NCBI GenBank assembly: GCA_951217055.1
Contig: OX578280.1
Span: 35,477,628-35,541,627, forward strand
DNA from: Gerris lacustris
Lineage: Eukaryota; Arthropoda; Insecta; Hemiptera; Gerridae
Direction: 5' to 3'
DNA: 64,000 nt
This document shows, in pieces, positions 22,611-35,668 of this stretch (the stretch's first letter is position 1; every line of letters starts with the position of its first letter). Under the pieces are notes generated by a model, which did no database searches, was not told the DNA's origin, and saw only the letters and a list, made by a program, of their open reading frames with translations. Made by a program: the position numbers and the translations under genes.

Positions 22611-25600
22611 TTTCATATACGTATATAAATATAAAATTATCAACCTCCTCTTTTTTATCGGATTAACCTATATACTTATTTTTTTGTTTTTTGTTAATCC
22701 TTTCCAATCCGACATATCGGATTAGAACCTATACTAAAATTCTCTTGCTTACACATGTCAAATATTTGCAAATGTTTGCCAATTGCACTGAAGATTAGAC
22801 TAAGGTATTTTAAGCAATCCACTTGTTCTAATTTTTAGACTCTAAAATTAAACTTTATTGGTCTGTTTTAATAGGTACAATTATCAACATAAGTTATAAT
22901 ATTCTTTATATGGGGTCCGGCAGCCAAACATGACGATTCTTGAAACGGGCTAACTCAATTGATTAGAGATTGATTTTTTTTTAATTTAAAAGAGGAGTAG
23001 TAGAAATTTACAATACATATCAAACTAGTTAAAAAAATAATAATAAGCAAAAATAAGATTATAATAAAAAATGATAAAATTCGCTTTAAATATCTCGAAA
23101 ATTCATTGAGTTGGCCCATTTCAAATACCCGTCGGGTTTGGATACTGGACCCTGAAGTTTAACCTGTAGTATATTATTTACTTGAATAAAATAGATACAT
23201 AAATAATGCCTCGATAAATTTCTATGAAATGATGATTCAAATTGAAATATCATTGAATATGTTAATAGATTTGCCTAACCATTTTACTCTCCTTTCCAGA
23301 CTTAGAGAAAAGTAAAAAGTTTTATCTCTTTCAAAGGACACCAAGGGGGATAAGAGAATAAATCCATCTAAGCTGTTGGGAATTTCGGACGAGGGAACCT
23401 TTTTAGTATTCTCGCGGCAGAATTTCCCACGGAGTACCTCGTAATTCCGATTTCACGCCTCACAATGTGTTTTAAGTGTTCCTAAAGAGTAATTTATAAC
23501 TCGGCCTCTGGATTATTTATGGCAACTGGGAGCTTACGAATAAATCCTCAACCCGAAAGATCTGATTTAAGTAAACATCTTTTGTTTTCTTTTTTTTTAA
23601 AAAAGAGGAAACTTAACCAGCTGCTTTATACCCTGAATAAATGGTTACTATAGTGATTAAAACATGGATTCTTAAATAATGCTAATAAAAACAAATCAAT
23701 TGTTTACATTAAATTATTTTTATTTTTTGATTGATTCGTAAATAATTATCAAAGCATATTTTCTTAAATTTTATTTTAAAATTGGCAGTTTCTGGCTTTC
23801 GTGCCTGTACTTATAAAGTTTTATTAATTATTTCTTAATTTTTTAAAAAAAGTAAATATCGATTAAAGCAATAATTTTTTTATGAAAAGAAGCAAATTCT
23901 GATTTCTTAGGATTCAGCCTTCTTCGCATTTTTAAAAACAGAAGAAAAATGTTTTTCTTGTTCGGCATGCAGGAAATTGGTTTGATTAAAATCAGGTTTA
24001 AGGGAAGAAAAGAGTATAGGTATCAAATATAAGTTCCTTTTTCCAGTTCTAAAGCAAACTATATTACAAAATTTTGAACATTAAAATAATTTTTGGGTAA
24101 TTCAGTTGGGTAAGTCTCTTGGCTTGAGAGATATTGCCCCAGCATATGCTGATTTCCCATTAATTTGATAATAGTGGTATATTTTTAGGAGATTGTGTAA
24201 TTTTTACACAATTGTGAAAAGTTTGATCTTTCAACCCGGGTTTGTTTGATTTGCCTTCCTAAGTTGTCTGTGTCCTCGGGTGTAAAATCCCCCCGGAATA
24301 AACAAATGTAAAAAGGAGATTGCTTACGAACTAAGTTAAAAAATCTGACCCGGGACGTCTCGGAACTTTTCCTCACAAAATAATCCCAAAATGCGGCAGA
24401 TATTTAGTTGAAATATGGAGAAATTATTTATCTTCTTGAGAGATATAACCTCACAGATCCACGAAGGTTCTTGGTTCACGAGAAAAACTGTGTGAAAAAC
24501 ATCCTGTATATTATTAATTTCCATAACTTCAAAAGTCAATATTTTCAATATGGCCTCTGATTTCAAAATGAAATTCAGTGTAAATGTTCGTCTTATTAAG
24601 TGGTATAATCGGTGCAAATTTCATCTCAATCGGAAATATTTACGAGTTTTTGAAATTGTTGCTGACTCAGCCAAATGGGTTAATAGTGTCACAAATTTCT
24701 GAATCTCCAGGCAGCACAACTACAAGTAAGGACATATTTTTGTACCAAGTTCAAGTCTATTGCATAAAAACTGCGGAAGTTATGCGTGACACAGGCAGAC
24801 AGACTGACATCCAGCTAAAAACTATTCAAATGGTCTTAAAAACTCCCAAAACAGATGAATCCGCTGAAACCTCGGTTTCGGATTTTTTTTCCTATATACC
24901 TTCGGAGAAGGTGAGGAAAAGTATAAAGTTATCTTAATTTGTTGTTATCAAGTCTATTTGATTGAGTATCAATTTTTTGTTAGTTTGGCCTGTATCTTGT
25001 TGACATTAGATTTTGAAATTTGGTTCCAAATTTATTACATATATACTCTCTTAATATCTAATTTAAAGTAAGATCCATAAAATGCTCCTTAGTAAATGGT
25101 TTGTTATTATCAGTCACATAAATTGATTTTGTAGTATAGAAATTGTGGAGTGCACTCATTTTCGTTTCTTCTTTACAACGTTCGATTTATAAACTTTAGC
25201 GTGGCATTTGTGATTATACTCTGAACTCTGAAGTTATGTCTAGAAAACCTTAAAATCAATATTTATCAACCCAAAACCAAGAGTTTAATTAACTTATCAT
25301 GAGTATGAATTGACTAAATCTATAGAATCAGGTTTGAGACCATCGAAGACACAATGTTAGCAGAATCGGCTTTTCTTGATTAAGCCAGATGTTCAGATCT
25401 TGATTACTAATTAAATCTTATGTGTTTTGATTGATACAGCAACCAAAATATAGTACATTTTAATTAGTTCAGTTACATTATATAATCTCAGAGTTCCTTG
25501 AACTCTTGCCTCTTAATATAATTAGAGAGATTGCTAAATTAATTACTAGGCATCGCGTGACTCTATCATTGAAGCGAGCGTATTGCAATAATATTTTATA

Positions 25601-28600
25601 GAAATATTTATATTAAGGAATTATTAATTATGATGAATGTCATAGTTGAAGATAAGTGGAAGAGGGTAGAGTGGGTCTTATCTTCCTGGATAAACCTACA
25701 CACTTAGAACTTAACCACCCGCAGTAGCTTTTAAACAATTTTTTTTATCACATCACTACGTAAAAACGTCTTCTTGCATCAAGTTGAAATTTTACATGCC
25801 TGTTTCAATTGTACTTTAGACGTTGAATATAAAGTTTATTCAAATCTTAAGAAATCGTAAGATATCGGTAAAAAGGTTGTTTTCTCTACTTTAAACGTTT
25901 AGGCCCGCTTTAATAGTTTTAACGATCTTAATTAATTCATAGTGGTGTCGCTGTTTGTTTAACTAAAACATGTTATTTTAATAAAAATGTTTGTTTCATC
26001 GAATAATAGAATCTTTTCCCGTCCTGAAATTCCAATTTTACATTTGAACCTCTCATTTAGTTACGCGTTGGGTAACTTCATTTTAAAGAATTTCCTTAAA
26101 TATGCTTTATTATTTTTATGATTTCCGATTAAGTCCGAGTCTTGACTTTAAGAATTTGAAATTCAACGCTCCCATTATACTATTGGAAGTGTTTTCTGTT
26201 GTTTTGAGTACTTTAATGTTGACTCGAAGTGACAATAAATTGGGTTTTCGATGCTTCAAGTCTACTTTAAATATTTTATGCGTAAAAATTATTGTAAACC
26301 ACAATATTTTATACAGAAGGGTTTCATTACTTATATTGATAACGCAGTTTTGAAATTTTACTTCCAATCATTTAAATAGATTTTCAAATTCGATTGTAGA
26401 CATCCTCAAAATTACGGAAACCTGAGCCGTCTTTCAGCTTAAGTACTTCACTAAAAAAGATTTTTATGTACATATTTCCGGCAACAAAAAGTTTTCTTAA
26501 TTTCTTGTCATCCTGATCAATTAAAAGGAACATACTTATGAAAGCCGCAACTGCTGCTTGTGAAGCTATGTTAGTCTGGTTGATTCAGCTCCATTTGGAC
26601 GTGGAATAATGTATCGGAACGAACTGTTTCGAAACAATGTTCCGAAAAATAGTCTCAACACATTGTTTCCAACAAAATTCCTGAGAGCTTACTAGCCTTT
26701 AGGACTGCGTAGCACGGTTAGGGGAGACATTGGAGCAACCGTTACAGAAATTACTTAAGGCACCACACTACGGCTTCCTGGAATCTTCTATCTCACACCA
26801 CCTCCCGAGGACTCCAGCACATACGTAGTGAAACTATCTCAGGATATGGCCTCATTGGCACCTCCCCGTGCAGCGCGTCATGGATCTACAACAGGGTTAT
26901 CAGTCCATCACTTCCTTGTGCCTTCAGTATTATTTTCTCATTTAAGTTTTATTTACCATGTTTAAGTCTTAACTTAACTTAATTTTTTCTAACTTGAAAT
27001 ATTTTTAACTGAAGGCGTCACACTTTAAGTATACCTGACGTATTTATAAAATACTTTAATATATATGTTAAAACCCATGTGTTATAGAAATCCCAAATCT
27101 TCAAGATTGCTAATAGACTTCATAATGCTTTTAGTCAACTTTTCAACGAACTTTAGTTTACCAATAGTTTGTTTCATTATCCTAAGATGCTATTTCTGAA
27201 ATATATTTTATCATCCTTTCATTTTTATTAGTATTAATAATATTGTAGTCGGGTTGAATGAATCAGTATCATCCTAGTATTGAATGAAGGTCGAAGCCTA
27301 ATTGACTTCATAATTGTTAATTGTTAAGGACCGAAAGTCGGGGACAAGGAAGTTGTTCAATTATTCCGTATTACAGCAAGTTGATGGAGGAGTTAGTTTC
27401 CCTAGGGTTTCTAAGAGTTTCTTAGGGAAGTTTGCTCTTAGTAGTTTCTCCTTTATGCTTAGTCTATTTGTAAAGGAGGATGTAGCCGCGGGTAGATTAG
27501 TTGGTTGGTCTCCTAAGTTTAGCAACAGACAGGGTTCAAGAGTGGACTCTGACCATAGACTAACACATAGCAAGCTAAAGCTCAAGGCTTCAACAACCAC
27601 TAGCGAGATTATCAACAAGCCGACACTAGAGTTCCCCTCGTCCATCTACCGCTACCTCCACGATTATCTATCTACAGCCTCGGCCCGACCTCTACTTCTC
27701 CCTTTTTCGACCTAATCTGACCTCTCTAGGTTGAAATATCACTTCCTTGTAGAAAGGCCCCGGGGCTTTTAAATAGCCTTCACTCCAAGGCTGCCACCTA
27801 GGCTGGAGATACTCAGCTCTCTGACCTTAGCCAGAATTTAAACATTAAATTAGAATTAATCCTGGCCGCTTTGCTCTAAAACCCTTTTATGAAACTCCAT
27901 TTACACCTTCGCCTTTTTTTAATTAAATGTGTTTCCTCTTTTTAATTGAAGTGTTTATTATTTATCACTTTAGCTTTAGTCTGATGTAGAGGCCGGGGTT
28001 CCTCCTTAAATAACAAACGAGAGGATTCCAATTTCAATTATTTCATGCACTAAAAAGCATTTTTATTTACCTCTTAATTTTCAATTTCAATTGCTGTAAG
28101 GGAGGTATGTATATATCTACTACAAAATAATACTTGGAGCACTTGTTCTCGAATGCCGTAAAATAAATACAATACTATAATTTTAGTGTACAGTAACCCT
28201 TCTATTATCATTTCTTTTTATTAAGGTCAAAAGGGATGACAAATTAAACATTTAGTTGATTTTTATTTTAGAGAAATTTTTATGTGTCTCTATCCTTTCA
28301 ATTTTCTTTATCCACTTGGTTAATCCTTAGCATCTAACTGCTACAGTTTATTATTTTTTATTAAATGATACTGTTAGATTTCTTCTCTTAAATTTTACTT
28401 TTTCATCTTTTGTTAGAATTGCATTTGCGTCAGTTGTCCCTAGTACAAATAGAAAAAACGCATTAGTTCTGTTTTTCACCTTATACATTGAGTATTTTGA
28501 TGTTGCAAACATTTGATTTTGATAGACTTACTCGTTTCAAGGTTTCCTGAGTCCAAATAAGTGTTTTATTGTCCAAATAGTGTCTTCTGTTTATTTGTTT

Positions 28601-30099
28601 TGGTAGACGCGTGGAGTTTAACTACAGAGCTGATTTCGATGAAATTAGAAATCCTTCTTCAGAATAATTGTTTCCCCAGGCGAACGAACAAATTACTTTC
28701 CAAGAAACTACTTTTTGATATTAAATTAATTTGATTCGTATCATTTATTTTCCAATTAATTGATTTAAATTAGATGCTTTGTCAAATTGTTGGTTTTTTC
28801 TGTTCAAAGATAGTATTTTATTCGTTATCTTTTTATTGAAGAAATTCATTACCTTTGATGTAGTAATTACTTTTAACACTTTCGAGCGGCAATAAAAACT
28901 ATGTAAATATAATCCATTTAATTGGTCATATTTATAATATTAGTATCAAAGGAAAGGATATGTTGTTGAGACAAAGAAGTTTTCCATTTATCAAATCAAA
29001 AGTAGAATTTCTCTTGGACTGATGATTATTATGTTATTTTTATATTTTTACTAGAAAAAATTTTTGAAGAAAAAATAATCTGTAAATTAACCTATCTCTG
29101 CTTTTTCTTTTAAACTGCCTCTACTTTTAAAACATTATTTTTATTCCATTGCACAACAATTACATTCTCTATCATTCCTATCTTATAATTATAAGTAAGA
29201 GTGGCATATTTTTCATAATTGTTTGAAGCATTTTTTTCTTCTTCTTCAGAACTGACCTACAAGATCTGTTTAGTTAAATTTAATAAACTTGTACAGATAT
29301 GTGTGGAAAAGAGCTTTTACAAGAAAAAAACTTTGATTAAATGTTTTCTCTCTCGGTGTTTCTTTTTTTTCAACAAGCTCCTACAACAGTTAAGTCTGTC
29401 TGACTCTTTAATCTTGTAATCTGGTCTGAACATTTTGTATGGTTTCTTGTCGCTTACAATGATTCTTTCAAGCAAGACAACGTGGTTTTCTACTTCTTAA
29501 ATAAGTGACCCTGTTTTATTATTTTAAAGAAAAGAAAATGGAAAAATCAACTTTAATATTGCAATGTATTAAAGCAAGTAAGGTCACTTACGAACAGTTA
29601 AGTTTTAAAATAGTTTTTTTTTTTAAATGGTTTTTCTTATTTTTGCTAGTTTCACACTCACTCATTCAACCATCACTGTATCTTCTGAAAGGCAATGGCT
29701 AGAAAGCTGACATTTTGCATGGAGGTTCCCCCAAATAATACGCATATAAATAACCGTCATATTATTAATAGCATATATTAGCTAATAGCAGTGATTGATT
29801 TGTAAAATAAGAGGTTCTTGTACTTGGACCTTGTGGTCTAAATCGCTTATTTTACTAATTTCACCTTGTGGTCCAAATGTTTTGAAATTTTCACTTTTTA
29901 AAACGTTATTTTAACACTTTTCTGAGCATTAGGAAAGCGTGAGGTAAAAAATGAAAAAAAAATTAAAATCTTCCGACCAACAATCTTCCGTCAAAGGGAC
30001 GACGAGTCACAAATCAAGCACTGCTGGTAATCATGTAATAATTTAATTGTGTGTTCCCGGATCGACGTATGAATAGGTGAAAAAAACTAAAATTATTTT
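22391..30099. other. Gene-free AT-rich stretch
   Basis: No supported gene. Two GC-richer patches stand out, 26,570-26,930 and 27,310-27,790. The second is open for 133 codons on the plus strand from a non-ATG start, but I recognise no domain. Segment 28,510-28,640 is a copy of the repeat at 605-720. A short candidate splice acceptor (tcctttccag) at 23,291-23,300 precedes only about 20 open codons. Confidence 0.5.
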
Positions 30100-30141
30100 A
30101 AATTGAATTTCATCTTCTACCCAGAAGATGAAATTCAATTT
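30100..30141. repeat. Perfect 19-bp inverted repeat with 4-nt loop
   Basis: Arms AAATTGAATTTCATCTTCT and its exact complement flank the loop ACCC. As RNA it would be a strong hairpin. It is not followed by a T run and has no neighbouring gene, so a terminator role is not supported. Confidence 0.9.
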
Positions 30142-31854
30142 CATTCAGGCCTGCTTGGATAGAAACTAATTTATGTCATAATTTCAGTTTCGAAAAATCA
30201 AGTATGTCTTGGAAATTTACAAAAGAAAAAAACTATTTTTCTCACTTTTAAAGTGCTTTTTCTTTAGGAGATACGACAAAATGTTATTTATCAAAGTTGT
30301 TCAGAAAGAAAAACTATGTAAGATTACAAAATTTTGAAACCCTCCGCCTACCTTGAAATTTTGTATTTTTCTATTCCATATCCTAGTGTGCTGTTAAAAA
30401 TAGTTAAAACTTAAAATGTTAGCAGTGTTTTCTGTGCCATAAAATGTCCAACTTCGAAAATACCTCAAATACCGTGATATTGTTATATAAGTATGAAATT
30501 ACATCGTGAAATATTTGAAGTCTGGTCAATTCTCTTGCAAGTATTGAATTGTTTGCAAGTAGCGCTGTGACGGGGCACCATCTTGCGCATAAACATGTAA
30601 TTTTGGCATTTGCTCTTCAATTTCGGCAACATTGTGCTTAACACATCTTCAATGTTTTTTATAACACTGAGGGACTTCTCCCACTTACCTACATATAACC
30701 CCCTCCACCAAATGGTAATTTACTCTATTAAAACTATAATACTAGACAACGATTACTACCCGGACAACGACTTTTTTTAAGACCCTATTTTAAGAAGAAG
30801 AATGCAGTTTTCAGACCCCGCAAACCCCATATCTCTATCTATTACAGAATCTGAGCTATAAGTGTTCAAAAAAGTGCGGTTTATTCCCCCCCCCCCCTGT
30901 ATATATTATATATTTTTTACTTATTGGTATAATGACATTAAATGATCAACTTTTCTCTTTTTTATAATGGCTTGTAATTTTTTGACAATATATTATTATC
31001 CTCTCTTACTTGTCATTTTTATAAGTGTTATTTTTATTGATCGGCACTGATAAAATGGGCATTAAAAATTGAAAATGTTAAATGTTAAAATGTTTTATTC
31101 GTAGAAAGGTAATTTCCTTTATCTTACACAAAGCGCCTACTGTCGATAAATTAGATGTAAGTTTGAGGCTAAAGTAGAAACCATAGGAGTTTTATTTTCA
31201 AGGGTATTTTACTTCTAAAAATTACGGTCTCTATAAAAAAGGGGAAAAGTCCAACTTGACGACATTAGGAACACCAATATTAGAGCCTTACGAGGCGATA
31301 AGGGGTAGCCGGCTCTCTAAGGTCTTTCTAAAAGGTCTCAAGGCTTTCTCAGCAGTTTACCTAAAAATCCTCTGTGTGCCATTTGTTACGAGATACCCTA
31401 TGGGAATTGAGTAAACCCCGATCACGCTTTTCTCTAATATACCGATAGCTCCTAAAATACCTTTGGGACAAAACTAACAGTTTGTCACTTGGTTGTCGTT
31501 CATAATATGAAATAAATAGCAATATTCGAAGTAGGACAACTTTTATTTTAAATTACAATCTATATATATGTCTCACTACTCCGGGATCCACTTATTTCGA
31601 ATGGACCTCTTAAATAAATTAATACAAATGCTTATCCTTGGTTGGTTCGAATATCTTGCCGAAACAGAGCCTGTGTCCCATCAATGGCCCCAAGTCAATT
31701 TTAGGATAAAAACATCGATTTTAATAGTTTACTCAAAACTAAAACAGTTTTACTGATATTTTATGATAAAACTGATTCCGTTTCATTCGGACTTTTGGTG
31801 ACCCGGACAGGGTCCAGTCCTATCAAATCCAAATTAGCGAAATTCTACTGTATA
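30142..31854. other. Gene-free AT-rich stretch
   Basis: No supported gene. It contains a 10-C tract near 30,888 and a GC-richer patch at about 31,240-31,460 without a recognisable domain. Confidence 0.6.
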
Positions 31855-31921
31855 AATTTGGATTACTTGTTTTAAGGATCATATAGGTAAGTAAAAGTAA
31901 CAATTAGTTAATTAAAAAAAG

Positions 31922-32153
31922 TAATATTTCACCCCTTACGGGAATCATCTCACCTCAAAGCCTTGCTTGCGGTAAAATTTTACATAGTTTATAACATGTT
32001 GTTTAAAGTGGTAGTTTCTCAGTGAGACACAGATGATCTGAGGATCATTTTAGTTATTTATATTTATTCCTTTAAATTTTTTTATAAACTATGTAATATT
32101 TTAACGCAAGCAAGGCTTTGAGATCTAATAATGCCCATAAGAGGTGAAATATA
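31922..32153. mobile_element. 232-bp foldback element
   Basis: Arms of about 70 bp are inverted copies. The left arm contains cctcaaagccttgcttgcgg and ends acatagtttat; the right arm carries the complement (ataaactatgta to caagcaaggctttgag, then aggtgaaatat). The unpaired middle is about 90 bp. Structure fits a miniature DNA element; flanking TA is possible on both sides. Confidence 0.7.
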
Positions 32154-32161
32154 ACCTTTTT

Positions 32162-32776
32162 AGGGTCCGTAGGCAAAACCAAGGACCCTTATATTTTCCT
32201 GCGTGTGTCTGTCCGTCCGTCCTCTCGCGTGCTCTCACGGCTACACCTTTCGTCCGATCACTTTGAAATTTGGCATGTATGTGTCTTGTGCCAACCCACA
32301 TATTTTTAAAATATAGCGACTTAAAAAATATTTTAAAAAAAAATTAGGGTAAAAAAACGTAAGGGTTAAATTTTATCGTGAGGGGTATCATATGAAAGGG
32401 TACGTCGAGCTGATTACAAAAATATATAATTCTTTGGATATAACTTTGATAGGGCGAGCGTAGGCAAGTTTGATGTGGGTGTGAAACGTGCCCCCCCCCC
32501 CCTCTATCTCGCTTATGTGAAGTGAAAAAAATCTGAAAAAAAATCCTGAACATTCTTCGACCAAAAGTAAAGATACCACTTTTTGGAAATTTCGAAAAAA
32601 ATATTATTTTATTTTTTATTGACAAAATACGTTTTTTTATAATTATGGTCTTTTCGATGTATTTATATGGTTGTAGTCCGGTTCAGTGGCAAAAAAATAC
32701 TTTATCAGAGTGTGTTTTGAGAATATTAGACCCTTAGAAGGGTTCAAAGTAAGCTTTTTAGCATTTTAAAAAACAC
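32162..32776 (+). repeat. Repeat family R1, copy truncated at the right end
   Basis: Begins AGGGTCCGTAGGCAAAACC and continues through aaggacccttatattttcct, a tgtctgtccgtccg microsatellite-like stretch and a 13-C tract. It stays collinear with 51,312-52,880 once that copy's insert is ignored. It stops at gcattttaaaaaacac, before the terminal part seen at 39,530-39,583 and 52,880-52,928. Non-coding. Confidence 0.75.
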
Positions 32777-32876
32777 TGTTTATACACTTTACAGTTAAAC
32801 ACTATATAGTGTGGTATTAGGAAACTAATTGTTTATTTTACTCACCTATATGATCCTTAAAACGAGTAATCTAAAG

Positions 32877-33132
32877 TTATCAAAGGTGCAAACTAGTAAG
32901 AATTATTCTTCTACTGTATAATATTTAAAGAAGTGTGTGTTTGATGCTTTTTACAAATCTACGGTTTATTCCGAGCGTCATAAAATGTTGCATACTTGAC
33001 GTTCAGTCTATACAAGGTTTCAAATACTGGGTGAAACCCTAGTATGGGAGTGCCCAAGCCGGAGTCGAAAGCGAAAATACAAGAAACCATGTGGCTGGGA
33101 ACCGGAAATATTTACTTATTTGAAACCCTAAC
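32877..33132. other. Unassigned spacer
   Basis: No gene or recognisable element seen. The block tttgaaaccctaac at its end leads directly into the tandem array. Confidence 0.6.
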
Positions 33133-33146
33133 ACTTAAATGTTTGT

Positions 33147-33553
33147 GTTAGATATAGGAGCGTCTATGGAGCTCATCTTAAGGAATAACAAAAATCGTCT
33201 CTCCACGTCAAATTTACTTGCCTGATCTGAAACGCTCATTGAGGCTCGACTTGCCAAGTATATGTTAGATATAGGAGCGTCTATGGAGTTCATCTTAAGG
33301 AATAACAAAAATCGTCTCTCCACGTCAAATTTACTTGCCTGATCTGTAACGCTCATTGAGGCTCGACTTGCCAAGTATATGTTAGATATAGGAGCGTCTA
33401 TGGAGTTCATCTTAAGGAATAACAAAAATCGTCTCTCCACGTCAAATTTACTTGCCTGATCTGTAACGCTCATTGAGGCTCGACTTGCCAAGTATATGTT
33501 AGATATAGGAGCGTCTATGGAGTTCATCTTAAGGAATAACAAAAATCGTCTCT
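33147..33553 (-). repeat. 117-bp tandem array (3.5 units), open on the minus strand
   Basis: Unit starts (gttagatataggagcgtc) fall at 33,147, 33,264, 33,381 and 33,498, exactly 117 bp apart; the last unit stops at 33,553. Units differ by only a few substitutions (for example gagctc/gagttc and gatctgaaac/gatctgtaac). Because 117 is a multiple of three, the minus strand is open for 135 codons (33,135-33,542) as a 39-residue repeat with no stop. No start context or known domain supports translation. A 13-bp direct repeat ACTTAAATGTTTG flanks the array (33,133-33,145 and 33,558-33,570). Confidence 0.9.
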
Positions 33554-33570
33554 AAAAACTTAAATGTTTG

Positions 33571-35668
33571 TTTTTGTAGCTTAATATAAAGTTTGTTACT
33601 ATTAACTATTAGTTTTCATTTGATGATATAAATACAATCGATTCTCCTCTCCATTATTAAGTGTATATTTTACATAGTCGGGTTGCAGCCGGATAATGTT
33701 AGCGTTGAAGAAATATGTAGAGCATTAAAAAGAAAAGTTTAACGTATGGCTTCACATTGATTTTAACATTGACGGTTCACCTTCGTTCAGCTAAACTTAT
33801 TTGTTCCCTTGTAATACTTTGTCACAAATAATTGTCACTAATTCGTGTTAAATATCAACTTCATAAAATGTAGAGTTATGCAAATTTGAGCAAATAAGTT
33901 ATGTAAATATGATTCAAGTTTGTACCTCATCTTTACCTACACCAGATCTATTTAAAAGACCGAGTATATAAAATATACACCTTTATAGTAATGAAGGAAA
34001 GTAATGTAGAATTATATCATCCGTAAATTTCTCGTGTTAAATATAACATGGTTTCCATTGAGTCAATCAATTTCAAAGTATCATTACAATAATTTTGCAA
34101 TTTCCTAGTTTTATCTCTAAAGCCAAAAATCTAATCTTGAACTCTTAGAAATAATAGATAGTGTAAAAGCTTCTTTAAACAATCGAATAGAAATAGAAAC
34201 TGAAGTTATATTGAACATGTAAATTCTGTACCTCAGGGGTAAATCATTGTCACATTTTATATAATACAGGAAAGCTATTTTTTATTCGCTAAAAACGGAA
34301 AATTGATCAGCCTTTCTTCAAAATGTACTACATTTATACATTGATTATCCCTTAATTTACTAACAAAAGAGTTAAAATAATTTACCACAATTATCTGCTA
34401 GCCTAACACAAAAGTACTACTTACTACAAAAGAAACATTTTCAAAAATGGACTTGTAAGAAGAAGTCTTCTTTTTAGAAGAATACTTTTTAGAACAGAAA
34501 TTGTCCTTACAATAATAAGTCACCTCTGAAATAAAGTATTAAGAGGGATTTTTTCGAAGAATATCCTTGACATAGGTAAAATCACAAAACTTTAACTATT
34601 ATTAAATTCTATAATTTTCTAAATTCTATTATTAAATTATCAGTGAAAGTTGACTATTAAAATTTCAAGAGACGTTTATCAATAATATAGTACAAGTCCA
34701 CTAGATTCCATAATTTAAAATTTTATAAAAATTATAATTATTTAATATTCAAGAAAATATATTGGACGACAAAAGAACGTCAATTTTTATGAGAGAAGAA
34801 AACCACTCTGGCTTTAAAAATGAAATATATTTTCAATAATGTTTTTTATTTTTGGGGGTTATATTAACCCATAAAAAATACTACTGTCAAGACTTTTTTC
34901 TGCGCCTAAAATAAAAAAGTTAAATTTTCATAATTAAAAAATATATATACAGGGTGGCTATGATAAACTTTTTATCAAAAATGTTTTTACGCCTCACTCT
35001 GTTATCTCTTTTATTTTTGAAGACAGGAAAAAAGTGTAAATGATAACTCACCTTGAATTTTCGCGTAGTTTTGTATGATATCCAATAAAAATATCGTCTC
35101 ATAGTTTGGGTGGTATCTCTTTCAACTTTGTAATCTTAAATAGAAGATTACATAAGATTAAATAGTCCACCTAAGAAAACCTTCAATTAAATAGTAACCT
35201 ATATTTTTTTACATTTTTTTCTTAAATCTGATTTCTTTAGATGAAAAATATGCCCTGAATATACAAAATCGGTTGAGAATTGACAGAGACATTCAGTTTT
35301 CAATATAACAGTTTTAATTAACAACAGGCACTCTAGCGCCTAAACCGTTCTTTTGACAAAAACAACATAAGACACATAAATCTTACGCAATTTAATTTTG
35401 TTAACTTGGTACACTTTCTTTAAGAGTGTGAATTTTTCAAACTGTAAGTGAAAATCTGAAAAAAATATAATTTTCTTCGTATTTTTTTCAGAATGCACCA
35501 CTTTTACGAGGTAGCAAAGTTGAAATTCGGATTCAGCACCCCAAAAAACATAAAGAACACAAAATAAAACAGTCAAACTACCATTTGACTGGACTAATAC
35601 TTGAGAATTCAATTAATTATTAATAATAATAAGGATATATTATTATTAAGGATGTATTATATATTTAC
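33571..35668. other. Gene-free AT-rich stretch
   Basis: No supported gene or clear repeat structure seen. Confidence 0.6.

Larger units (their letters stand above)
31855..32876. mobile_element. Outer inverted-repeat element enclosing two other repeats
   Basis: Terminal arms of about 54 bp are inverted copies (31,855-31,910 and 32,823-32,876): ggattacttgttttaaggat with catataggtaagtaaaa on the left, and the same sequence with a few changes, inverted, on the right. Between them lie a 232-bp foldback element and a truncated R1 copy placed end to end. Non-coding. Confidence 0.65.

Noticed and set aside
27314..27715. 133-codon open frame in a GC-richer patch
   Set aside because: No ATG at its start, no recognisable domain, and an open frame of similar length on the opposite strand; composition alone can explain it.
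30100..30141. Rho-independent terminator
   Set aside because: No T run follows, the stem is AT-rich and the DNA is eukaryotic.
33147..33553. CRISPR-like array
   Set aside because: The units are contiguous 117-bp tandem copies with no short repeat and variable spacer pattern, in a eukaryotic context.
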